A stretch of 64,000 bases of DNA, from assembly GCF_900111735.1 (NCBI RefSeq), contig NZ_FOHW01000001.1, forward strand, positions 325,108-389,107, read 5' to 3'. The stretch comes from Pseudomonas graminis. GTDB taxonomy: Bacteria; Pseudomonadota; Gammaproteobacteria; Pseudomonadales; Pseudomonadaceae. The notes beneath the pieces are model-generated. The model ran no database searches, was not told the origin of the DNA, and saw nothing but the letters and a program-made list of their open reading frames with translations. Shown here piece by piece: positions 27,560 through 35,553 of this stretch. How positions within the stretch are numbered: the first letter of the stretch is position 1; each line of letters opens with the position of its first letter. The translations under genes were made by a program, and so were the position numbers.

Positions 27560-27799
27560 ATGACACCCAACGCTGAACTCTATAACCCTTCCACCGAATA
27601 CGCCGACAAGCTGATTTCGCGGATTGGACAAACACCTTCGTGGATCGCAAAGCGTATCGGTGTGACTGACAAACGCATCCGTTACATCCTGGATGGCGAA
27701 AGAACCGTCAAGGGAGAAACCACGCCCATTCAGATGACCTACACCGAGCAGTTCGCCCTTGAGTGCCTTGTCCAAGAGGCCATAGCCCTCAAGAGGTAA
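27560..27799 (+). CDS. small helix-turn-helix protein
   Basis: 79 residues, starting ATG 27560. The segment SRIGQTPSWIAKRIGVTDKR followed by IRYILDGERTV has the helix-turn-helix pattern of Xre/YdaS-like DNA-binding proteins (two helices around AKRIGVTDKRI). There is nothing else in the chain besides a C-terminal helix. It converges on the AAA ATPase gene with a 21-base gap. It may regulate itself through the upstream palindrome; a target beyond that is not visible. Confidence 0.6.
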   Translation: MTPNAELYNPSTEYADKLISRIGQTPSWIAKRIGVTDKRIRYILDGERTVKGETTPIQMTYTEQFALECLVQEAIALKR

Positions 27800-27820
27800 C
27801 CGTTCCGGGCTGCCTCGAGG

Positions 27821-28975
27821 CTACAAGCCTTCAAGCAACCCGTCGGCACGAAGCAGATCAACGATCACGTGCTCATCCACCGCATACACACCCCGCGAAG
27901 CCTTCCAGACCAGGTTCTTTTCCTGCAGGGCGATCAGGGCTTGCTGCACGCCCGGCACCTCGACCTTGATGTCGCTTTCGGCAATCCCCGCCTGCTTCAT
28001 CGCTGCGGCGTACAACGCCATGGTGGGCGCCTCGAAGGGGGCGTAACTTTCGCCCATGCTCCCCATGACGCGAATCACGGCGGACTGAATCGGGGTGAGG
28101 CTGTGGAGCACCTTCTTGAGATTCGCGTTCAGCTCATCGGCTTGCGCCCGAACCAGTTCGGCAAAACGCTCACGTACGTTTTCAGGGTCGATGAAAAAGT
28201 CAAAGCGGATGGCATCAGCTGCCGCACCAAGCAATTCGGGGCGATAGCCACTTTCTTTGAAGAGCTGGAACACCTCCGCCGGATCAAGCGGTGATGGCAG
28301 ATCAATGTTGGCGCACAGCCAGTCAATGTAGTTTTGATCAAGCGTCGGGAACGGCACCATCGATGCCCCGAAGAACGCCTGATCCTTGCTGTTGCGCAGC
28401 ATGGCCAGTTTGTCCCTGTTCGAGCCGGTGCAGACGATGCGCAGGCCATGGTGCCGGGAGCTGTTGAGTTCGTCCCTCGCCGCCTTGAGCGCGAACAGCG
28501 CCGCCACCCCCGCCTCGGTTGTAATCGCGTGTTGCGCTTCATCGATCATCAGAACGATGAGCTTCTGCGATTCGTCGGAGAGCGCCACCAGCGCCGTGGT
28601 GAGGTCGATGTCTTTGCCGAGGCCGATTTTATCCAGGCTGAAATTCAAACCGCCGACAACCACCTTCTCTATTCCGGAAGACTTGGCCAGCCGTGTGATG
28701 AAACCGTCGCTACGGCCAACCGCTTCGCGGATGGCGTCCACGATGACGAGGCCGGGGTCTTTGGTCAGGTCTTGCCAGAGGTCGGCATACAGCACGATCG
28801 CCCCCGCTTTTTCCAGCGCGGGGCGCAGGTCTTCACGGGCGAAAGTGGATTTGCCTGTACGCCGGGGCGCAGCCAGGAAGACGCCGGAGCTCGCGGAACT
28901 GCCCACGGATATCTGCATGATCAGCTTTGAGAGTCGGGTGGCCAGTTCGGGACGGTGGTAGAAGATTTCAGGCAT
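27821..28975 (-). CDS. AAA/STAND-like ATPase of unknown function
   Basis: 384 residues. Walker A APRRTGKSTF near residues 35-44 and Walker B LIVLMIDEAQHA near 138-149, then a sensor-like CTGSNRDKL. The C-terminal third looks like winged helices (LTPIQSAVIRVMGSMGESYA, EVPGVQQALIALQEKNLV), as in Orc/Cdc6-like or archaeal-type ATPases that bind DNA. No membrane segment. It is alone apart from the converging HTH gene. Upstream lies a duplicated array of phased TATAG boxes, so DNA binding at its own promoter is a plausible idea. Function unknown; defence or replication control are guesses. Confidence 0.75.
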   Translation of the reverse strand: MPEIFYHRPELATRLSKLIMQISVGSSASSGVFLAAPRRTGKSTFAREDLRPALEKAGAIVLYADLWQDLTKDPGLVIVDAIREAVGRSDGFITRLAKSSGIEKVVVGGLNFSLDKIGLGKDIDLTTALVALSDESQKLIVLMIDEAQHAITTEAGVAALFALKAARDELNSSRHHGLRIVCTGSNRDKLAMLRNSKDQAFFGASMVPFPTLDQNYIDWLCANIDLPSPLDPAEVFQLFKESGYRPELLGAAADAIRFDFFIDPENVRERFAELVRAQADELNANLKKVLHSLTPIQSAVIRVMGSMGESYAPFEAPTMALYAAAMKQAGIAESDIKVEVPGVQQALIALQEKNLVWKASRGVYAVDEHVIVDLLRADGLLEGL

Positions 28976-28997
28976 CGGTAGACCTCAGGCACAGCTA

Positions 28998-29091
28998 TAT
29001 AGGCAATTATAGAGCGACTATAGACCAATTATAGACAGGTATGAAACATGCTTTTATAGGTGATTATAGACCGACTATAGACTGATTATCG
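28998..29091 (-). repeat. two copies of a helically phased TATAG array
   Basis: TATAG occurs at 28998, 29008, 29019 and 29030, and again at 29055, 29065 and 29076 with a variant TATCG at 29087. The spacings are 10, 11, 11 in both clusters and the clusters are 57 bases apart. Between the boxes the sequence is also similar (ATTATAGA, then ACTATAGAC). The array occupies 22 to 116 bases before the ATPase start codon. Such phasing puts all boxes on one face of the helix; an operator or iteron is inferred. Confidence 0.8.
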
Positions 29092-29189
29092 GTAGCCCCG
29101 TCTCAGTCGCGCGCCAACCACCGGCGTCCGCTGAACAGTCGGGCGCCGCCGGGCGAAAGCGTTGGGACAAGCCAGGGTATGAGGCGTAC

Positions 29190-30023
29190 CTAATCGATCA
29201 AGCCCTGAGCGTCGTAAAACGGGTACGGACCCGGGTAATCGCCAAACACGCCGTTATGGGTGACAAGCCCCTGCTCCGCTTCCCAGCGATGCAGCAGATA
29301 GCCCGCCGGCTCAAGGTTGAAGTGCGCCGGGGCGTCGTCGCGCAGGTCCAGCACGATCTGGTGCGAGGTGCCCGGGCAGGTGCAACTGATGCTTCCTGCA
29401 AAGCGTCGTTGCATCGACCGATGCAGGTGGCCGCACAAAACCCGTTCGACTTGCGGGTGGCGTGCGATGACCTGCTCAAGCGCCGCACCGTTGATGAACG
29501 CTTCGCGCTCCATATGGCCGATGCCGGTGACAAACGGCGGATGGTGCATGATCAACAGGGTCGGCATGTCTGGGCGTCGGCCGAGGACTTCGTCCAGCCA
29601 AGCCACCTGACTGTCCAGCATCTGCCCGCCGTGGGCGTCGGGAATGGTTGAGTCCAGACCGATGAGGCGCACCGGGTGCTTCTCGACGACCCAATCCAGG
29701 GGTGACCTGGGACAGAGCGGCAGGTAAGCGTGGTCGGCAAATTCGGCCAGCAAGTGCTCGCGGACATCGTGATTACCCGGCACCAGGTAATACGGCATGC
29801 TCAGGCGCGCCAGCTCGGGGTGCAGGACGGCGTATTCATCTGGCTGACCGAAGTCCACCAGGTCGCCGCTGATCACCACGATGTCCGGGCGTGGCGTGCT
29901 GGCGTTCAGATGATCGACCGCGCTACGCAAGGCGCCAAGGGTGTCGACCACGCCATAGGTGAGCTTATTGCCGGCCTTGAGGTGCAGATCGCTGATCTGC
30001 GCGATGAGAAACGGAAGACTCAA
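29190..30023 (-). CDS. class III-type metallophosphodiesterase (GpdQ/CpdA-like)
   Basis: About 277 residues from TTG 30023, which has GGTAGG six bases upstream; no ATG is available, and a TTG at 30038 is the alternative. Calcineurin-like metal-site motifs occur in order: DLHL (QISDLHLKAG), GDLVDFG, GNHD (PGNHDVRE), HHPP (IMHHPPFV) and GHLH (CGHLHRS). It hydrolyses phosphodiesters such as glycerophosphodiesters or cyclic nucleotides. It directly follows the ABC importer genes on the same strand, so it may act on the imported substrate. Confidence 0.85.
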   Translation of the reverse strand: MSLPFLIAQISDLHLKAGNKLTYGVVDTLGALRSAVDHLNASTPRPDIVVISGDLVDFGQPDEYAVLHPELARLSMPYYLVPGNHDVREHLLAEFADHAYLPLCPRSPLDWVVEKHPVRLIGLDSTIPDAHGGQMLDSQVAWLDEVLGRRPDMPTLLIMHHPPFVTGIGHMEREAFINGAALEQVIARHPQVERVLCGHLHRSMQRRFAGSISCTCPGTSHQIVLDLRDDAPAHFNLEPAGYLLHRWEAEQGLVTHNGVFGDYPGPYPFYDAQGLID

Positions 30024-30047
30024 AATTGACCTACCCAAAAACAGTGA

Positions 30048-31079
30048 TTACGGGTGCAGGGCAAACAGCGCCTGCGGCTCGATGGACAGGGCGATCAGAT
30101 CACCCGGGGCATGAATGACGTCGTCGGCGCTGTCGACCAGCAAGGGTTGCGCGGCGCCCACCTCGATCAGCAAGCGGCTTTGCGCGCCCTGAAAAAACTG
30201 TCCCAGCAAACGCCCGTGCAGGTGCCCTTCGCCCTTCACCACCCGCAGGTGCTCGGGCCGGCAGTAGACGGTGGACGGCTCGCCCGCCTCAATCCACGGC
30301 AGTTCGCCGCCACTGACTTTCAGGCCGTTGACGGTGCGGCCTGCCACCGGGAAGGCGTTGAGATTGCCGACGAAACCGGCCACGAAGGGGTTGGCCGGTT
30401 GCTGATAGATTTCACGCGGGGTGCCGAGCTGGGCGATGCGCCCTTGCTGCATGACCAGAATCCGGTCGCCCAGGGCCATGGCTTCGCCCTGATCGTGCGT
30501 GACGAACACCGAGGTGATGCCGAGGCTGCGCAGCAGTTGATCGAGTTCGCTGCGCAGGCGTTCACGCAGTTGCGCGTCCAGCGCTGCCAGCGGTTCATCG
30601 AGCAGCAGAACTTTCGGCCGCGGCGCCAGGGCACGGGCCAGTGCCACCCGCTGCCGTTGTCCGCCCGACAGCTCATGAATGCCGCGTTTGGCGTGTTCCT
30701 GCAGGCCGACCAGTTCCAGCAGCTCGGCGCAGCGCTTGTTGCGCTCGGCGACGGCCATACCGCGCACCTTCAGGCCATACACGATGTTGCCTTCCACCGA
30801 GAGGTTGGGAAACAGCGCGTAACTCTGAAAGACCATGCCGACGTCGCGGCGCTCGATGGGCAGCCGGGTGACGTCCTGATCGCCGAACAAGACCTGGCCG
30901 ACGTCCGGCCGTTCCAGTCCGGCAATCATCCGCAGGGTGGTGGTTTTACCGCAACCGGACGGGCCGAGGATCGCCAGGGTCTCCCCCGCCTCGATGGTCA
31001 GGTTGAGGTCGTGAACAGCGACGGTGCCGTCGGCGAAAGCCTTGCGGCAGCCGATCAGGCGCAGCGGGATTCCAGTCAT
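30048..31079 (-). CDS. ABC importer ATP-binding protein
   Basis: 343 residues from ATG 31079, four bases inside the end of the permease gene. Walker A GPSGCGKTTT, Q-loop VFQSYALF, signature ELSGGQRQR, Walker B VLLLDEPLAALD and H-loop FVTHDQGEA are intact. A C-terminal TOBE region follows (about 245-343). This is the PotA/FbpC/PhnT-like subtype that powers uptake of polyamines, iron or phosphonates. Last transporter gene of the operon. Confidence 0.93.
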   Translation of the reverse strand: MTGIPLRLIGCRKAFADGTVAVHDLNLTIEAGETLAILGPSGCGKTTTLRMIAGLERPDVGQVLFGDQDVTRLPIERRDVGMVFQSYALFPNLSVEGNIVYGLKVRGMAVAERNKRCAELLELVGLQEHAKRGIHELSGGQRQRVALARALAPRPKVLLLDEPLAALDAQLRERLRSELDQLLRSLGITSVFVTHDQGEAMALGDRILVMQQGRIAQLGTPREIYQQPANPFVAGFVGNLNAFPVAGRTVNGLKVSGGELPWIEAGEPSTVYCRPEHLRVVKGEGHLHGRLLGQFFQGAQSRLLIEVGAAQPLLVDSADDVIHAPGDLIALSIEPQALFALHP

Positions 31080-31870
31080 CTTTGCTCTCCACGGGAAAGA
31101 CGTGCGCTGATGGCCTGCAACGCCACCAGCAGTGGCACGATCATCAACAGAAATATGAGGGTGTAGGCGCTGGCGACTTCCAGCCGCGCCGAGGCGTAAC
31201 TGTCCGCCAGACCCACCGGCAGGGTTTTGGTCATGGGCGTGTGGAGCATCCACGTGAGGTTGAATTCGCCCAGGGACAGCGTCACTACCATCAGCACCCC
31301 AGCGAGAATGCCTGCCCGGCAGTTGGGCACCACCACGCTGAAGAAGCGTCGCAACGGACCGGCGCCGAGACTGGCAGCGGCCTCCTCCAGCGTCGGCAGA
31401 TGTTGACGCTGCATGACCGCCATCACCGGCCGCACCAGAAATGGCAGCGTGAACAGCACGTGGCCGACGAGGATGAACAGCCAACTGCTGCGAAAACTGC
31501 CGAACTGGCCGTAGGTCAGCAGCAGGGCCAGGGCGCTGGCGAGGCCGGGCATGGCCACCGGCAAGACCATCAACTCCTCGAACGCGCGGCTGAACCGGTT
31601 GTTCATCCGGACCAATGCATACGCTGCCGGGACGCCGATCACGCAGACGCACACCGCGCAGGCCAGGGCCAGTTGCAGGGACAGCCAGACGGTCGGCGAA
31701 TAGGCCTGCCAGACTTGCGCGATCCAGTCGACGGTCAAGCCGCTGGACACGCCCTGAAAGTAATTGCGCGTCAGCCCGGCCAGCAGCGACATCAGCACCG
31801 GCACCAGCATGAAGGCGCAGACCAGCAGGGTGAACAGCAGTTGCGCGATGAACAGCGATGGGCGCTTCAC
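31076..31870 (-). CDS. ABC importer permease (second)
   Basis: 264 residues with six hydrophobic segments and the EAA loop LEEAAASLGAGPLRRFFSVV before the last two segments, which docks with the ATPase. Related to PotC/FbpB-type inner-membrane permeases. It starts 4 bases inside the preceding permease gene and its TGA overlaps the ATPase ATG, so stoichiometric coupled synthesis is expected. Confidence 0.92.
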   Translation of the reverse strand: MKRPSLFIAQLLFTLLVCAFMLVPVLMSLLAGLTRNYFQGVSSGLTVDWIAQVWQAYSPTVWLSLQLALACAVCVCVIGVPAAYALVRMNNRFSRAFEELMVLPVAMPGLASALALLLTYGQFGSFRSSWLFILVGHVLFTLPFLVRPVMAVMQRQHLPTLEEAAASLGAGPLRRFFSVVVPNCRAGILAGVLMVVTLSLGEFNLTWMLHTPMTKTLPVGLADSYASARLEVASAYTLIFLLMIVPLLVALQAISARLSRGEQR

Positions 31871-32736
31871 AGGACCGTCCTCGATTGCTTTACCATGCGC
31901 CGCGCGAGCAGCAACACCGCCGAGGTCAGCGCGCCCAATACCACCGACAGCGCCGCCGCGACGGTAAAGTTGGCGTAGTTGGTGAACACGTTGTAGATCG
32001 CCACGGGGGTGACGTTCAGCTGGGTGCCGAGGGTGAACGCCGTGCCGAACGCGCCCATGGACGTGGCGAAACAGATTGCGCCGCAGGACACCAGCGCTGG
32101 GGCCAGCCCTGGAATGATCACATCACACACCACCCGCCAGTGCCCGGCGCCGAGGGAGTGGGCGGCCTCTTCCAGGCTGCGGTCGAGGCTTTCGCAGGCG
32201 GCCATAATCGTGAGGATCACTCGCGGAATCGAGAAATACAGATAGCCGAGGAACAGGCCCGCCAGGGAATAGGCGAACACCCAGCGCTCACCCGCCAGTT
32301 TTAGTCCGAGCATGGCGAACAGCCCTTGCCGCCCCGCCAGCAGAATCACCAGAAAGCCCACCACCACGCCGGGAAACGCCAGCGGAAAAGTCAGCAATGC
32401 CACCAATGTCGAGCGGCCGAAAAAGCGCTGACGGGCGAGGAATACGCCGGTGATGCCGCCCACCAGCAGCGCGGCGAAGGTCACCACCGCCGCGAGCACA
32501 CAGGTTTGCGCCAGGCTGCCCAGGTACTGCGGGCTGCTGAGCACTTGCCAATAGCCACTGCCGGCGCCATCCCGTTGCTGTCCGCCGAGCAACATGAGGT
32601 GCGCCAGCGGCAACAGCCAGAACGCCGCCAGCACCGCGGCGGCTGGCGCCAACGCCCAGGCCGCCGTCGGACGCAGACGGCCTATCAGAGACCCGCGCGC
32701 GCCGGCATCCTGCGCCTTCAAAACCGTGCTGCTCAC
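31867..32736 (-). CDS. ABC importer permease (first)
   Basis: 289 residues with six or more membrane segments. EAA loop LEEAAHSLGAGHWRVVCDVI. The PotB/PhnU-like partner of the second permease; they form the membrane channel together. The start codon directly abuts the stop of the solute-binding gene upstream. Confidence 0.92.
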   Translation of the reverse strand: MSSTVLKAQDAGARGSLIGRLRPTAAWALAPAAAVLAAFWLLPLAHLMLLGGQQRDGAGSGYWQVLSSPQYLGSLAQTCVLAAVVTFAALLVGGITGVFLARQRFFGRSTLVALLTFPLAFPGVVVGFLVILLAGRQGLFAMLGLKLAGERWVFAYSLAGLFLGYLYFSIPRVILTIMAACESLDRSLEEAAHSLGAGHWRVVCDVIIPGLAPALVSCGAICFATSMGAFGTAFTLGTQLNVTPVAIYNVFTNYANFTVAAALSVVLGALTSAVLLLARRMVKQSRTVL

Positions 32737-33741
32737 TTACTTGACCTCGCTCAGGTAACGCGCGGCGAAGGCTTCCTGCACGTCGGCCATGTGCTGGTAA
32801 TCCACCACTCCAGCGCGGGCGTAATCGCTGTCAGGCAGGAATTGCGCGGCCACCTCGGCCGGCATTTTCATGGCGCGAACCGGGCGCAGATAGGCCTTGG
32901 CCCACAGCGCCTGGCCCTGCTCGGAAAGGACGAAATCCAGCACTTTTTCAGCGTTGGCCTGATGCGGGGCATTGGCGACCAGACTCATCACGTACGGCAC
33001 GCTGATGCTGCCCTCTTTCGGGATGACGAAGGCGACGTTGGCCTTGTCCTTGTAGCGGGCGCGGTAAGCGTTGAAATCGTAATCCACCAGGATCGGCAGC
33101 TCACCAGACAGCACTCGCGCATAAGCGGTTTGCTTGGGCACGATCGGTGAGTTCTTCGCCAGCTTCTGGAAGTAGTCGATGGCCGGCGCGAAGTTATCCA
33201 GGGTGCCGCCCATGGCCTGGTTGATCGCCACAGCGGAGACGTAGCCGACGAACGCGCTGGACGGATCGAGGTAACCGACCATGCCTTTGTATTCCGGCTT
33301 GAGCAGATCAGCCCAGCTTTGCGGGACCGGCAAGCCACCCAGTGCATCGACGTTGATCATGATGCCGAGGGTGCCGGAGTGGATCGCGAACCAGTGGCCT
33401 TCCGGGTCTTTCAGGCCTGCGGGAATGTCATCCCAGCCTTTTGGTTTGTAGGTGCCGACCACGCCGGCTTTCTGTGCCTGCAAGCCGAAGGTCACGCCGT
33501 AATACACCACGTCCGCCACCGGTGCGGCTTTTTCCGCCACGAGCTGTGCCAGGGACTGCCCGGAGTTCTTGTTGTCCAGCGGCACTTGCACGCCGGTGCT
33601 GTCGGCGATCGCCTTGAGCTGGGTGCCCCAGTCCGCCCATTCCGGCGGGCAGTTGTAGCAGATCGCGGTTTCGGCGGCCTGGGTCAGGCTGGCCACGCCA
33701 CACAGCAGCAGTGCCGCCAGGGTTTTACTGAAGCGGATCAT
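32737..33741 (-). CDS. ABC importer periplasmic solute-binding protein
   Basis: 334 residues with a clear Sec signal peptide (KTLAALLLCGVASLTQA, cleavage near 23). The mature N terminus has AICYNCPPEW. Later: VVYYGVTFGLQAQKAG, SGTLGIMINVDALGG and GYLDPSSAFVGYVSA, fitting the PotD/FbpA/PhnS-like extracellular binding family. Ligand is not evident; the ABC subtype plus the phosphodiesterase gene suggest an organophosphate. It starts 17 bases inside the LacI gene, so regulator and receptor are on one transcript. Confidence 0.9.
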   Translation of the reverse strand: MIRFSKTLAALLLCGVASLTQAAETAICYNCPPEWADWGTQLKAIADSTGVQVPLDNKNSGQSLAQLVAEKAAPVADVVYYGVTFGLQAQKAGVVGTYKPKGWDDIPAGLKDPEGHWFAIHSGTLGIMINVDALGGLPVPQSWADLLKPEYKGMVGYLDPSSAFVGYVSAVAINQAMGGTLDNFAPAIDYFQKLAKNSPIVPKQTAYARVLSGELPILVDYDFNAYRARYKDKANVAFVIPKEGSISVPYVMSLVANAPHQANAEKVLDFVLSEQGQALWAKAYLRPVRAMKMPAEVAAQFLPDSDYARAGVVDYQHMADVQEAFAARYLSEVK

Positions 33742-34756
33742 GGAGCGTCTCCTCGAAGGGCTGATTGTAGGGTTGAGTACTTTCGCCCGGCCGGATGTGG
33801 CACGGCAGGCAATGGGAAGTCGGCGCGGCGCCGGCGATCTGCGCCAGCAATTGATCGATCACCGTGGTCGCCAGGGCGGCGATGGGCTGGACCACGCTGC
33901 ACAGGGTCGGGTGCATCTGGGTGCCGATGTCGATGCCGTCGAAACCGATGATCGACAGCTGCTGCGGCACCGCCCATCCGTGGCGGCGCAGTTCGGCGAT
34001 CAGGCTGATCGCCAACAAATCGTTGGAGCAGACCAGAGCCGTGGGGGCTTGAGGGCCGTTTAACAACGGCGCGAGCGCGCTGAAATCGGCCTGGGTGTGG
34101 CTGGGCATTTCGATGATGGGCACGGCGGCCAAGCCGCGCTCAACCATGGCGTCGCAGTAACCGGCGTAACGCTGCCGCGCCCGGTCGGACTGCAGGGTCG
34201 GTCCCGCCACCATGCCGATGCGGCGATGGCCGGCGTCCAGCAGATAGCGTGTGGCGAGGGCCATGCCGGCGCGATTGTCCACCGATACGGCGCTGTACTC
34301 GGTGCTGCCGGGCTGGTGATAGGCGAGAACAAAGGGGGTGTCTTCGGTGGTTAGGCTTTGCAGCACGCGATTGCTGTGGGCGTCGGTCACCGTGAGCACC
34401 AGGCCGTCGACCCGTTGCCGCAGCAGCTCTTCAACCACCGCGCTTTCCCGCTCGGCGCTGTAATCGGTTGTCGCCAGCAGCAGGTTGTAACCCCGCAACC
34501 GAGCGGCGCGCTCCATGGCTTGAAACTGTTCAGCGAACACCGGGTTGAGCAGACTCGGCACGACCACGCCAATAAGCTGGGTGGTTTGCAGGCGCAACTG
34601 GCGGCCGAGCAGATTGGGACGAAAACCCAGTTCTCGCGCGGCGGCGAACACCTGGTCACGGGTCGTCGGGCGCACCACCTCAGGGGAGGCGAAACAGCGG
34701 GCGGCGGTCGCTCTGGAAACCCCGGCCACCCGTGCAACGTCTTTCAGGTCACTCAT
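33725..34756 (-). CDS. LacI-family transcriptional regulator
   Basis: 343 residues from ATG 34756 (a GTG two codons earlier is possible). HTH LKDVARVAGVSRATAARCF with hinge region RPNLLGRQLR, then a sugar-binding-like ligand domain (LIGVVVPSLLNPVFAEQFQ, GFDGIDIGTQMHP). First gene of the importer operon. A 14-base palindrome of LacI type lies 11 bases upstream of the start, consistent with autoregulation of the whole operon. Confidence 0.92.
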   Translation of the reverse strand: MSDLKDVARVAGVSRATAARCFASPEVVRPTTRDQVFAAARELGFRPNLLGRQLRLQTTQLIGVVVPSLLNPVFAEQFQAMERAARLRGYNLLLATTDYSAERESAVVEELLRQRVDGLVLTVTDAHSNRVLQSLTTEDTPFVLAYHQPGSTEYSAVSVDNRAGMALATRYLLDAGHRRIGMVAGPTLQSDRARQRYAGYCDAMVERGLAAVPIIEMPSHTQADFSALAPLLNGPQAPTALVCSNDLLAISLIAELRRHGWAVPQQLSIIGFDGIDIGTQMHPTLCSVVQPIAALATTVIDQLLAQIAGAAPTSHCLPCHIRPGESTQPYNQPFEETLHDPLQ

Positions 34757-34767
34757 GATCACTCGCT

Positions 34768-34781
34768 TGAGATCGATCTCA
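34768..34781. promoter_or_regulatory. LacI-type operator palindrome
   Basis: TGAGATCGATCTCA is a perfect 14-base inverted repeat centred on CG, the layout usual for LacI/GalR-family operators. It lies just before the lacI-like start and probably is that regulator's own binding site. Confidence 0.7.
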
Positions 34782-34901
34782 TTGGCGAGGACATTACGGC
34801 GTCAATGTGGCATTTCAGGGGCGAGGATGTGACAGATTGCAGTCATGGGGTGCCGTGGCGTTGACTGCGCATCCTTGCATGGAATTGGCAGCGAACTAAT
34901 T

Positions 34902-35528
34902 GTGGGACCGGCTTTAGCCGGGAAGACGGCAGGTGTCACACCGCAAATCCACGGGTGTCAGGACTGGCCTCTTCCCGGCTGAAGCCGGTCCCACCAGGGC
35001 ACCGCGTGCATCCAGGGGGATTGGCGGCGAACCCATTGCAAGGTCGAGTGCATCGAGTGGGACTGGCCACGCGCTAATTTGTGGGACCGGCTTTAGCCGG
35101 GAAGACGGCAGGTGTCACACCGCAAATCCACGGGTGTTAGGACTGGCTTCTTCCCGGCTGAAGCCGGTCCCGCTAGAGAACCGCGTGCATCCAGGTGGAT
35201 GGCGGCGAACCCATGTAAGGTCGAGTGCATTGAGTGGGACTGGCCACGCACTAATTTGTGGGACCGGCTTTAGCCGGGAAGACGGCAGGTGTCACACCGC
35301 AAATCCACGGGTGTTAAGACTGGCCTCTTCCCGGCTGAAGCCGGTCCCACTAGAGAACCGCGTGCATCCAGGTGGATTGGCGGCGAACCCATTGTAAGGT
35401 CGAGTGCATTGAGTAGGACTGGCTACGCACTAATTGTGCGACCGGCTTTAGCCGGGAAAGCGTCAGGCGTCACACCGCAAATCTACGGGTGTGCGGGCTA
35501 GCCTCTTCCCGGCTGAAGCCGGTCCCAC
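34902..35528. repeat. four tandem REP doublets, 178-base period
   Basis: Each unit is about 93 bases: GTGGGACCGGCTTTAGCCGG, a spacer containing GGTGTCACACCGCAAATC, and the inverted copy CCGGCTGAAGCCGGTCCCAC. Starts are 34902, 35081, 35258 and 35436 (distances 179, 177, 178). The roughly 85 bases between units are conserved too (CGCGTGCATCCAGG...GGTCGAGTGCAT), so the whole 178-base module was amplified in tandem. The units are drifting by point changes. The rest of 34782-35553 holds no gene. Confidence 0.92.
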
Positions 35529-35553
35529 TCATAAACAGCATGCAGCCAGTGAA

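Noticed and set aside
30054..31166. 370-codon open frame on the plus strand
   Set aside because: Antisense to the ABC ATPase, whose Walker and signature motifs are complete.
34902..35528. CRISPR-like regular repeat array
   Set aside because: The period is 178 bases, spacers are conserved and units are inverted doublets of REP type; no cas genes are present.
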